A model generated the notes under the pieces. It was given only the letters and a program-made list of their open reading frames with translations. It was not told the DNA's origin and searched no databases. Below are positions 57,601-64,000 of a stretch of DNA of 64,000 nt, one piece after another. Position numbers and translations under genes: made by a program. The stretch comes from Ferruginibacter sp. (lineage in GTDB: Bacteria > Bacteroidota > Bacteroidia > Chitinophagales > Chitinophagaceae): assembly GCA_014379625.1 (NCBI GenBank), contig JACMLJ010000058.1:1-64000 (forward strand). Direction: 5' to 3'. Numbering within the stretch: the stretch's first letter is position 1; each line of letters opens with the position of its first letter.

Positions 57601-58193
57601 GGTATGGACTTTACTTTGCCGGAACGCATATCTACTAAATGCAGGCTGTCTCTTGTGGTGAAATAAAGGGATTGTTGGTAAATGCTGTACAGGTCCATCA
57701 ATTTTTTGTTAAACGAAAAAAAAGGGTTCAGCGGTTTTACAAATTGCATGGAAGACTCATCAAGCTGGCGCAGACCATCAGACAAAAGGAGGTACAATAC
57801 GGGACCTCTTTCAAACATACATACAGGCATATCATCCTTCTCCCCGGTAATTTTGACTGCAGTAAATCCCTCATGGTCATTTTTAAAAAGAAATACACTA
57901 TAGCGGCCTAATACCCATTTCCTGTCTTTTCTGTCTGCCATTACATGCGTAACCGTTTCATCAAACTCAAATTTTGTTGCCACCCTTCCATCAAAGCGCT
58001 GTATAAAACTCTGAGACAACAACCATAGAAAACCTTTTTTGTCTTTTGTTAAACTGACAACATCGGCTGCGTTGAGGCCCTGCTGATCACTCAGCATCTT
58101 TACATGATACTCCGGTAACTGTGCCACAGCCTGCAGTTGCAGCAACAGCATCAGTATCACAAAATGATATTTATTATTTTTTATTCCTTTCAA
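54660..58193 (-). CDS. Large propeller sensor histidine kinase (LytS/YehU type)
   Basis: 1177 residues. A signal peptide is followed by a two-component-regulator beta-propeller (repeats such as GRVWIATVAGIALLD, GRIWLGTTRGLYCYD, GDVWLGTDAGLLRY), a Y_Y_Y domain (LQFRYRLGEKEQWIS), one transmembrane helix (FRLMALTAVAGIFVAYLLY), a GAF domain (ITGYVAEKGVAEIVND) and a His_kinase domain with QMNPHFLFNSLNSIQ. The start codon appears to be TTG (MKGIKNNKYHF). The large periplasmic sensor suggests it reads an outside ligand; polysaccharide genes are not nearby. Confidence 0.9.
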   Translation of the reverse strand: MKGIKNNKYHFVILMLLLQLQAVAQLPEYHVKMLSDQQGLNAADVVSLTKDKKGFLWLLSQSFIQRFDGRVATKFEFDETVTHVMADRKDRKWVLGRYSVFLFKNDHEGFTAVKITGEKDDMPVCMFERGPVLYLLLSDGLRQLDESSMQFVKPLNPFFSFNKKLMDLYSIYQQSLYFTTRDSLHLVDMRSGKVKSIPFRAAFYILGIGESELLVSNWDSQTWRCNFSTGERKEVLPNDIKNAPKAVFVRLFGGVQMKASRFLLSSNTGVVEYNNLTKQFSQPVIYHKGRPVTSNTSIKHFFHDDNGNVYMTHADGICFFNSNAGIIQHIRDYSYHGNNFPDIDTRGFAEDNAGRVWIATVAGIALLDMTTGQLQTYTPSQSKNGINFPSIRYLLFANNKLWTATGGKGLWLMDTVKGSFIRPRFAKDSNGIKTANALNEDFIWKMEALSDGNIFITGASHCYLVNRITFKARMINIPTRHGPSRSAIQDSEGRIWLGTTRGLYCYDTNFNLLAGISDSLPDQRVAAICEWAPGHFFIGSKGLYEIKLNSNAITLFRKVAAVPASRFIYCLQKDASGDVWLGTDAGLLRYKPLSNESEVFDAADNIQPQAFNSNGLFLTKSGLIFAGGKAGFNFFDPAEINKNNGELHPFVVSASVGNDDSVFFKTSGPYKADYFNRSFVINISAPEYLRPYELQFRYRLGEKEQWISNGNNGTVRMNNLPAGMYLFQPSVSYDGKKWFDAKEIIQLQVLKPWWQQWWFRLMALTAVAGIFVAYLLYKKRQRINENHQQTIDYFANSGHEHGSTGDILWDITRNCISRLGFEDCVIYMLDEDRRMLVQRAAYGAKSPRKFEILNPIEIPLGKGITGYVAEKGVAEIVNDTSKDRRYMVDDEVRLSEMVVPIIHNERTIGVIDSENKQKNFFTKKHLETLQSIAAICAAKLSVTMAVERMQLAIRQVEEVNNKMMETQFINLRLQMNPHFLFNSLNSIQHLIVSQQTNEAYKYLSVFSSFLRSVLQYADKTFITLEDELKMLHMYIRLESLGFDSSFRYEVTVDDSLDTEDILIPPLMVQPLVENAIWHGLLHKEGEKYFSISFINDQDDNLVCIVEDNGVGRKAAGAIKERSLNNFPYNGKATTLIRQRLLLLKQKTSKEASMITEDVQPSGTRIKLIIPYYNIDEV

Positions 58194-58286
58194 ACTGCTT
58201 ACTATATTTACAGATAAATATACATTGTTTTCAAAATAAAAACCAGCGCTGCATTTCTGTATTCCACCTGTATAAAATATGAAGCT

Positions 58287-58784
58287 TTAACCAGGAATAA
58301 TTTCGTTTATACTGTAAGTGAATTGCAGGGTGTTTACAACACTTGTATATTTTGTTTTCCTGTAAAAACTTACCGCATCGATATCCGTGGCATCTGCTTC
58401 TACAAATGCTTCGTCAAAACCATTCGCCCGGCAAAATTCCAGTACGGTTTCCAGTAGCCTGCTGCCGGTACCATTTCCCTGGTAAGATTTCTCAACAGCA
58501 ATATCATAAATAAATGCAACCGGCTGGGTTGAAAAATATTGCAGTTGCACGTAGATGGTTAAACCAGCGACAACAGTATTGTTTTGAAGTGCTGCAAATA
58601 CTAAGAAATCCTTTTTGCTTAATAAGGTATTCAGGTATTCTTCACCTGGTATCGCCCGGTCATTCATTTCAAAAGCATCTTTGAAAATATGCAGCAAGTC
58701 AACAAAGGCTTTGGTATCTCCTTTACTGAGCAATCTTATTTCTATTTGATTAATGGGTAAAGTTGTTTGAGTAACCGGTTTCAT
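58287..58784 (-). CDS. GNAT N-acetyltransferase
   Basis: 165 residues: acyl-CoA motif AVEKSYQGNGTGSRLLETVL and VEADATDIDAVSFYRKTKY. It lies 16 bp after the globin gene in the same direction, so it is probably co-transcribed. The pattern is like AAC(3)-I/RimI-type acetyltransferases; substrate unknown. Confidence 0.85.
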   Translation of the reverse strand: MKPVTQTTLPINQIEIRLLSKGDTKAFVDLLHIFKDAFEMNDRAIPGEEYLNTLLSKKDFLVFAALQNNTVVAGLTIYVQLQYFSTQPVAFIYDIAVEKSYQGNGTGSRLLETVLEFCRANGFDEAFVEADATDIDAVSFYRKTKYTSVVNTLQFTYSINEIIPG

Positions 58785-58800
58785 CAGTTTTTTAATTTTG

Positions 58801-59265
58801 TTAAACTTGTTCTCCGCAACTGTTTAGTGCATCCTTTAATGATTCGTTCGTACTGCCAATTGTTTTCTGGGCTGCCACCATTGCTGTTTTAATAATTGTA
58901 AATGCAGCTACCCAGGCCTGTTGCAACTCAAGGTTCCATTTTTCAGCCAGTCCGTCTTTTAATGTTTCGATAAGACAGTTGCCCACCACATCATAATGTT
59001 CCGGTTTGGCTCCATACTGGTTATGTCTTGCACCCAATGCAGTTATGTCGGTGATAATATCTTCCAGCCCGTCGAGTTTGCTTACAACAAAACTCAGCAT
59101 GGTCATTAATTTGTCTGCCTGTTCGGATACATCTTTTTTAAATAAGTGCCTTATGCCGGGTGCCGCCGCAAAAAGCTTTTCATAAAAAGCTAGACCAGCT
59201 TCTTTAGACGCAGGCTTCACTAGCAGCCAGGATTGACGTATCAGTTCAATTTGTTTTTCTGTCAT
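58801..59265 (-). CDS. Single-domain globin
   Basis: From ATG 59265 the protein has 154 residues with a globin fold: B10 Tyr28 (AFYEKLF), E-helix EQADKLMTML with Gln49, proximal His81 in ALGARHNQYG and EHYDVVGNCLIE. It resembles the head domain of flavohaemoglobins and may bind oxygen or NO. A reductase domain is absent. ATG 59343 would add residues that overlap the adhesin gene and is rejected. Confidence 0.85.
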   Translation of the reverse strand: MTEKQIELIRQSWLLVKPASKEAGLAFYEKLFAAAPGIRHLFKKDVSEQADKLMTMLSFVVSKLDGLEDIITDITALGARHNQYGAKPEHYDVVGNCLIETLKDGLAEKWNLELQQAWVAAFTIIKTAMVAAQKTIGSTNESLKDALNSCGEQV

Positions 59266-59329
59266 AATGTAAACGGATAGCATGTATAAATAATTCGTGA
59301 AGACAGCGCAGGCCCTCAACAATGTCAGT

Positions 59330-60607
59330 TTAGTTTTTTGCAATAGCAGTAAGGTAGATTGTGCCTCTTACGGTTAATTGGCCGCTTCCTGTATTATGGA
59401 TGTTTAATTGGCAAGTGTCATTTGCAGCATTTACATTTGATACAGTGATCAGCATTCTTTCCCAACCATCTATCGAACTGCCTGTTGCAGTTTGAAATTG
59501 GCTTACCATTACCCTTACATCATCATTATCCCCGGAAAAGTCAGTAATATTCACTGTGTATTCAACTGTGGCACCTCCTGGAATGGTCACATCAACATTT
59601 CTACTGTTAAATCCAATCCTTAAAGGAGAGGCCCCGTCGCTTCTTGCTGCTCCTTTGCCGCCAATTGAAACGGCAATAGCATTTACACTGCCGGCATTCA
59701 GCTGCCCGGTTAAATTAATATTGCCTCCTACATCCAGTATGCCAGTTACCTGCGCATTTCCACCAAAACGGCTGTTTCCGTCGTACACCCGTAGCCGGTA
59801 GTTATCGTCCATTTCACCTCCAATGGCCATGCGGCCAGTTACTTGCGCATCGCCACCAAAGCGGCTGTTGCCCCCCACTACTCTCAACCGGTAGGTATTA
59901 TCTAATGGACCACCAACCGTGAAATTGTCTGTTGCTTCCAGGCTGCCGCCAAAACGACTGTTGCCATCGAATACCCGAAGCCGGTAAGCTGAATCAATGC
60001 CGCCCCCAATGGCCACATGGTGACCAACCCTTAGCGTTTGGTTGGCTTTAAAATTGTACGTTTCCAGCGGCCCTACAACATAAAGGCTTCCACCAACACC
60101 CAGCCAGCCATCAACAGACTGGTTGCCGTCAATATAGGAATTACCTGTAATAAGACTTGACCCATTTACCTTAAGTCTGAAATTTGGATCTGGTGAAATG
60201 CCCACCCCAACATGTCCGTTTACCAACAGGCTGTCATTGGTACTGATATTTCCTGTTGCATTCAATTTTCCACTTACCTGCAGGCGGAAATTGTTGTTGG
60301 GGAGTATGCCTATTCCTGTATTGCCGCTGTTATTAATCGAGAAGCGGCGAAATCCTGCTGTCCACAAGTCCATACCGCCACTGTTGATGCCAAACAATTT
60401 GTTGCTTGTGATGCCAACCAGTCCGTTTTTGCCAAATAGTAAACTAGCACTATCCATACCGCCATTATTTTCCTCATCATGATCCACCACGATAGTGCCT
60501 CTTACTGATAATTTTTTAGCTGGGTTACTGGTTCCAATGCCCACATTTTGTGCCTGCATGCTGATGGCTGCAAAGGTCACTGAAACTGCAAGGAGAATCT
60601 TTTTCAT
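59330..60607 (-). CDS. Secreted repeat protein, tail-fibre/adhesin-like
   Basis: A signal peptide (KKILLAVSVTFAAISMQAQ) and the start NVGIGTSNPAKKLSV are typical of Bacteroidota fibre proteins. Residues ~150-290 contain repeats of the form YRLRVxxGNSRFGG (three clear copies) with GVGISPDPNFRLKVNG-type units before them. The C-terminal ~100 residues form a beta domain. It has no S74 chaperone, unlike the protein at 36328. It heads the minus-strand group with globin, GNAT and the kinase pair. Confidence 0.78.
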   Translation of the reverse strand: MKKILLAVSVTFAAISMQAQNVGIGTSNPAKKLSVRGTIVVDHDEENNGGMDSASLLFGKNGLVGITSNKLFGINSGGMDLWTAGFRRFSINNSGNTGIGILPNNNFRLQVSGKLNATGNISTNDSLLVNGHVGVGISPDPNFRLKVNGSSLITGNSYIDGNQSVDGWLGVGGSLYVVGPLETYNFKANQTLRVGHHVAIGGGIDSAYRLRVFDGNSRFGGSLEATDNFTVGGPLDNTYRLRVVGGNSRFGGDAQVTGRMAIGGEMDDNYRLRVYDGNSRFGGNAQVTGILDVGGNINLTGQLNAGSVNAIAVSIGGKGAARSDGASPLRIGFNSRNVDVTIPGGATVEYTVNITDFSGDNDDVRVMVSQFQTATGSSIDGWERMLITVSNVNAANDTCQLNIHNTGSGQLTVRGTIYLTAIAKN

Positions 60608-60655
60608 GTTTATGCTTTTTTCTAATGGAGTTTGAGTTGTTTTCTTTTAATGATG

Positions 60656-60683
60656 TAAAACTATCTGCTGGTTGCAGTTGCAA
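60656..60683 (-). promoter_or_regulatory. Possible promoter of the repeat-protein gene
   Basis: Minus-strand TTG (60683-60681) and TAGTTTTA (60663-60656), spacer 17, one base off the consensus, ~45 bases before the start. The interval 60608-60960 shows no gene. Confidence 0.35.
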
Positions 60684-60960
60684 AAACTTGTTGTTACCAG
60701 GCGGTATTTTGCATTTAGCAGGTGGTTCTTAAACCGTTACGCATTACAGGGATAAGGCAATTGTGTAAGACTTTAGATAATTCTCCCATCTCTGATGCAT
60801 TTCAAATAGAAAATGCTGCAAGTCGTTGAATAATTTTTATTGAAAAAAATTAAATGCTCACTTTTGCATAATTAATTAGTAAACGCCCGAGATAGCGGCG
60901 GACAGGTTTGATATGTTGCAGCCACTACATTTGGCGTTTTAATATTTAAACGTCAATAGC

Positions 60961-61194
60961 ATGAAGCAATCATCGAAACAAGCTCGTCGTTCAGAAAAAC
61001 AGATTCGGGTGTTGCTGAAACACCAACAGAAGCAAAACATGTCCGTCACTGCTTTTTCCAAGTCACACAACATTCATAAAGCCACATTCTATAATTGGCG
61101 CAATAAGTATGGTACAGTTGCAGACAATCCGCAATTTGTGCCGCTTGAATTTGCTGAAGCTTTTACGACAACGCCTTTTGCCGCCATCTCATAA
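60961..61194 (+). pseudogene. IS66-type TnpA fragment
   Basis: 77 residues with the helix-turn-helix pattern SVTAFSKSHNIHKATFYNWRNKYG of IS66 accessory proteins. tnpB and tnpC are absent; the sequence switches at ~61190 into the inverted end of the transposase remnant at 61189-61692. Confidence 0.6.
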
Positions 61195-61692
61195 AAGTTT
61201 GCCGATGAAAAGTAATAATTGCAGGAATGGTCAACAAGGTTCCAATGTGCCGCTAAAGGATTCAGATGGATACAATTTAATTTTTGCAGCATCACATGTC
61301 TGCTGTAAAGGTAAATAGCCAATGGATCCAGCTGACAAAACTCATTCTTTGTTGTAGGCATTTACGGCGTATTTCGATAATGCCTCATTATTTTCTTTTT
61401 ATAATCTTTTGAACTCATGAACAGTAAATTTCAAAAAAGAACCCTGTGCTGTTTCCTTTTTATTGAGACCATTGATTCGCCAAATCAAGTGAATGTGATT
61501 AGGCATAATTACAAATGCAAATACATCAATCAATCCTCTTTCACTAAGCGTTCGCAATGAGCCAATGATCACTTCTTTAAATTTGTCATCTTCCAATAAA
61601 TGATACCAACCATTAATGATGGCAGTCCAAAAACAGACCTCTCCTGTTTCCATTTGCGATTTCCGTTTAGGTACATAAATACTATTATCCAT
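61189..61692 (-). pseudogene. REP-associated tyrosine transposase (RAYT), broken
   Basis: Minus strand, from ATG 61692: MDNSIYVPKRKSQMETGEVC, then FVIMPNHIHLIW with the HUH metal motif. After HEFKRL a stop (61399) interrupts; the same frame goes on as KENNEALSKYAVNAYNKE, then a shift near 61345 leads to FCQLDPLAIYLYSRHVMLQ with the expected tyrosines, and KLNCIHLNPLAAHW to YYFSSANFYE. Joined it is a nearly full Y1 transposase. One stop and one shift make it inactive unless sequencing errors are the cause. Confidence 0.72.
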
Positions 61693-61748
61693 TGGCTAAA
61701 TTTTGTTTTAATGATTTACTAAAATAGGCATCAGTATTTGTTGCAAAG

Positions 61749-61774
61749 AGTGGTTCGTGAGGACACGAACCACT
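61749..61774. repeat. REP-like palindrome next to the transposase remnant
   Basis: Perfect 11-bp arms around a 4-base loop (agga), 57 bp upstream of the RAYT start. The gtgaggacac core is shared with the elements at 16338 and 27462. Confidence 0.75.
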
Positions 61775-61890
61775 GCAGTAAAGTAGGTGTTAAATTACCC
61801 TTAGCTAAAGGAGAAAGGCCGCCTGATAAACATCATACCATCCGGTTTTTTAATCGTGATACTTTTATCACACAAAAATAAATACAAACC

Positions 61891-62397
61891 ATGACAACAC
61901 AATTAACAACTGGAAAGTTTTCAACAACATTGAAATGGCTACTCACCTTTTTCCTTGCAAGTAACTGCTGCATTGTATCTGCGGTGGATGAAAAGGATAG
62001 CAGGCGTATGATTACCAAAGAAATTGGCATTCCTGATCTGTGTATAAAAGCTGAGATTGGGGGCGACGTAAAAATAATACTCGTCAATAGTGCTGATAAC
62101 AAACTTATTTTTATTGGTACAGAAAAGAACGTTAACAGGACAACCATTAAAGTAAACAAAAAAACATTTACAGTGAATGTACCGGATAAAGACAATGGGC
62201 CGAAAACAAAAGTATATATACCGGTAAATTTACTTGAGTTCATTAAAATAAATGGAGATGCAGAAATATACTCAGAGGAACGGATCAACAATACAAATCT
62301 ATTGATCCTGTTAAACGGTGCTTGTTTTGTAAACATAAAATCACAAGGAACAGTTACTGTAAAAGCGGATGAAGGCTATGAATTAGACAATGAGTAA
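61891..62397 (+). CDS. Exported GIN-domain (DUF2807-like) protein
   Basis: 168 residues with a signal-like segment (LKWLLTFFLASNCCIVSA). The remainder follows the GIN-domain pattern of repeated short strands (IPDLCIKAEIGGDVKIILV ... VYIPVNLLEFIKINGDAEIY ... GTVTVKADEG). It is shorter than usual family members. It sits among transposase remnants. Confidence 0.6.
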   Translation: MTTQLTTGKFSTTLKWLLTFFLASNCCIVSAVDEKDSRRMITKEIGIPDLCIKAEIGGDVKIILVNSADNKLIFIGTEKNVNRTTIKVNKKTFTVNVPDKDNGPKTKVYIPVNLLEFIKINGDAEIYSEERINNTNLLILLNGACFVNIKSQGTVTVKADEGYELDNE

Positions 62398-62470
62398 ATC
62401 GTTTTGTGAAAAATTAAATAGGCCTCCGCCTTGTTTCGTGGTTAAAACCATCGGGATCGGTATCATCTAA

Positions 62471-63039
62471 CTAACTGGCTGCAACACCCTGTGCATACTT
62501 CCACAACTCTTTCAATTGCAGCTTCATTTTTTCTTTATTGGTTTTAATGGCATTGCCCCACACAAAAGTATAGCGATTGGCATTGACCTCGATTTTAATG
62601 CCATCGGTGTAAAGTTCTTTTAAACTTAACAAGCCTTCGGCTGCTAATATTTGTACTACCTGTGTAAATTTTTTTAGTGATTCTTTTAACCGTTCGCCTC
62701 TAAAATGGTTTATGGTGTTGTGGTCTGGTGTACTCGTGCCACTTAACCATATAAAGTGAATGTTTTGCTGAAGCGCTTCTTCTATTCTGCGGCTGCTGTA
62801 AATATTATTGATATAAGCTATACCAGCACTTTTGATAACATGCCCGGATGGTAACTACCGGCACCCCCGGTTTTATATTGTCGTGACAGGGGCAGAATAT
62901 CTATTTTACCCAGTACCTCATCTACTACTCTTACAGAATGATTCACTGCTATAAGTTCATCCAGACTAGGTGGAAGAAGCATTGCCTGACCCTGATGGTA
63001 GGCTTTAAATAAGGGATGTAATACGGGTCCTTTTGCCAT
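62471..63039 (-). pseudogene. IS1182-family transposase, truncated and frameshifted
   Basis: From ATG 63039: MAKGPVLHPLFKAYHQGQAM, LLPPSLDELIAVNHSVRVV, then SYHPGMLSKVLV. A one-base loss near 62818 shifts the frame; AYINNIYSSRRIEEALQQNI, HFIWLSGTSTPDHNTINHFR and LKELYTDGIKIEVNANRY follow to a stop at 62471. The catalytic C-terminal half is missing. Confidence 0.75.
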
Positions 63040-63123
63040 AGTAACAATACCACGTTTACACCTTCAACATTGCTTCGATTATGATTTTAGTTTTCTACAT
63101 CTGTGGATTACTTTTATAAAAAA

Positions 63124-63148
63124 GAGGCAGCCCTTTTGAGACAGCCTC
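63124..63148. repeat. Likely terminal inverted repeat region of the IS1182 remnant
   Basis: gaggcagcccttttgagaca followed by gcctc, resembling the gaggctgtctcaaaa ends of many insertion sequences, ~85 bp upstream of the transposase start. It could also serve as a terminator. The rest of 63040-63486 holds no gene. Confidence 0.45.
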
Positions 63149-63486
63149 ATTTTTATCTCGCTTTATGTTAAATATTAATAGTTGTCATCCACTCAAAATA
63201 ACTACTGTCTACTCAACGCTGTTTTCTCTGCATAAACGCAGAATTTACTTTTACACTTTATAGATCTTTTACACTAAACAAAAAATAAAAGTTGATAAAC
63301 TAAACAGATGATACGGGTCATGATGAGGTTGCGCAGCCTTAAATAATATGAATACCGAAATACTTTCTTGTTTATTTATTCCGCATTATTGTAATGCTGT
63401 GCAAACGATGCACACCATTGTTTCTTTGTGAAAGATTTATGAAATAACTATTTTAAAAACAATTATTAAAACATTCAAAATTAATT

Positions 63487-64000
63487 ATGAAAAAGATTTT
63501 ATTAGCAGGCTTATTTATTACAGGATCATTGCTAACACAGGCCCAGTTCAGGGTGGGTATTAAAGGCGGATTAAACTTTTCTGACCAGGCAAGAAAGGAT
63601 GCAGGTCATTCAGTTACAACAAAAATGCATACCGAATTGCATGCAGGGGTTGTTGGTGATGTGAAGATCTGGAAATCTATTTACCTGCAACCAGCTATTA
63701 TGTATTCACGAAAAGGTGCAACACATAAAAGTGCATCATTCGCAGATACAAAAATAAAAATGAATTACGTTGAATTGCCCCTTAATATCGTTTACAAAAA
63801 GGAACTTATGTTCGGTACTGTTTTCGCAGGCGGAGGTCCAGTGATAGGATATGGTTTTGGTGGCGAAATGGTACAAAATGGCCAAAGTAAAAAATTGTAT
63901 TCCGACGATATCAAAAATTTCGGGCATGAAGACATCAGTGCAAACTTGCTGGCTGGTATAGAGCTGAATAATGGATTATTTAGCAGTGTAAGCTACCAGA
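63487..64000 (+). CDS. Outer membrane beta-barrel protein (PorT-like), cut by window end
   Basis: ATG 63487 opens a signal peptide (MKKILLAGLFITGSLLTQAQ) and then FRVGIKGGLNFSD, YLQPAIMYSRKGA, MNYVELPLNIVYK, GGGPVIGYGFGGEM and LLAGIELNNGLFSSVSYQ, the alternating strands of a small Bacteroidota barrel (OMP_b-brl_2 type). 171 codons are visible and the frame runs off the edge. Function unknown. Confidence 0.85.
   Translation, partial: MKKILLAGLFITGSLLTQAQFRVGIKGGLNFSDQARKDAGHSVTTKMHTELHAGVVGDVKIWKSIYLQPAIMYSRKGATHKSASFADTKIKMNYVELPLNIVYKKELMFGTVFAGGGPVIGYGFGGEMVQNGQSKKLYSDDIKNFGHEDISANLLAGIELNNGLFSSVSYQ

Overview
The window looks like chromosomal DNA of a member of the Bacteroidota, most likely family Chitinophagaceae. 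Evidence: promoters of the TTG-N18..20-TAnnTTTG type, many TTG starts and AT-rich leaders instead of Shine-Dalgarno sites, T9SS/GIN-domain/TonB-receptor/DUF1501-DUF1800/propeller-histidine-kinase proteins, and the Bacteroidota-style arginine cluster with an N-acylornithine carbamoyltransferase. Genus and species cannot be fixed from the sequence alone.

Layout. 1-350: the tail of an rRNA locus, seen as a 5S terminator at the left edge and two degenerate 5S-like copies. 759-10364: a complete arginine pathway (GNAT acyltransferase, argG, argC, argD, argF', argB, argE, argH), interrupted between argF' and argB by a small cassette with inverted ends that carries a frameshifted DUF559 nuclease gene and is read in frame into argB. 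10679-13283: a membrane-anchored exonuclease overlapping a cNMP/CBS/DUF294 protein. 13484-16135: dxr and rseP. 17350-22363: three envelope genes (PKD protein, TPR protein, lytic transglycosylase). 23356-27294: OmpR/EnvZ-type two-component pair, universal stress protein, ribosome hibernation factor. 27586-32603: Gfo/Idh oxidoreductase, histidine phosphatase, and a papain-like protease followed by a small chagasin-like protein. 32764-39359 (minus): DUF1501/DUF1800 secreted pair, an S74 tail-fibre-like protein, a phosphodiester glycosidase. 39437-42033 (minus): infC and thrS. 42178-50219: secreted protein, TonB receptor, DUF3347 protein, ABC-F ATPase, AhpC-thioredoxin-DUF6952 operon. 50294-53430: tRNA-Arg(TCT), a truncated tyrosine integrase, a CsgG-family protein and decayed remnants. 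53926-60607 (minus): LytTR regulator, giant propeller kinase, GNAT, globin, repeat adhesin. 60961-63150: a graveyard of transposase fragments (IS66 tnpA, REP-associated tyrosine transposase, IS1182) around a GIN-domain gene. 63487-64000: a porin-like barrel cut by the window edge.

Several families of small palindromic repeats run through the intergenic regions: a REP/BIME-like family matching the palindrome next to the REP-associated transposase remnant (16338, 27462, 61749), an accattcac/gtgaatggt family (1652, 22399, 25633), a gttccNNaggaac/cgtccctatgggacg cluster (22976-23169), and the inverted repeats of the DUF559 cassette (6426 and 6957). The points I consider most worth following are the DUF559 cassette fused to argB, the papain/chagasin-like gene pair, the transposase/REP relation, the degenerate 5S copies, and the residue in argF' that predicts N-succinylornithine as substrate.
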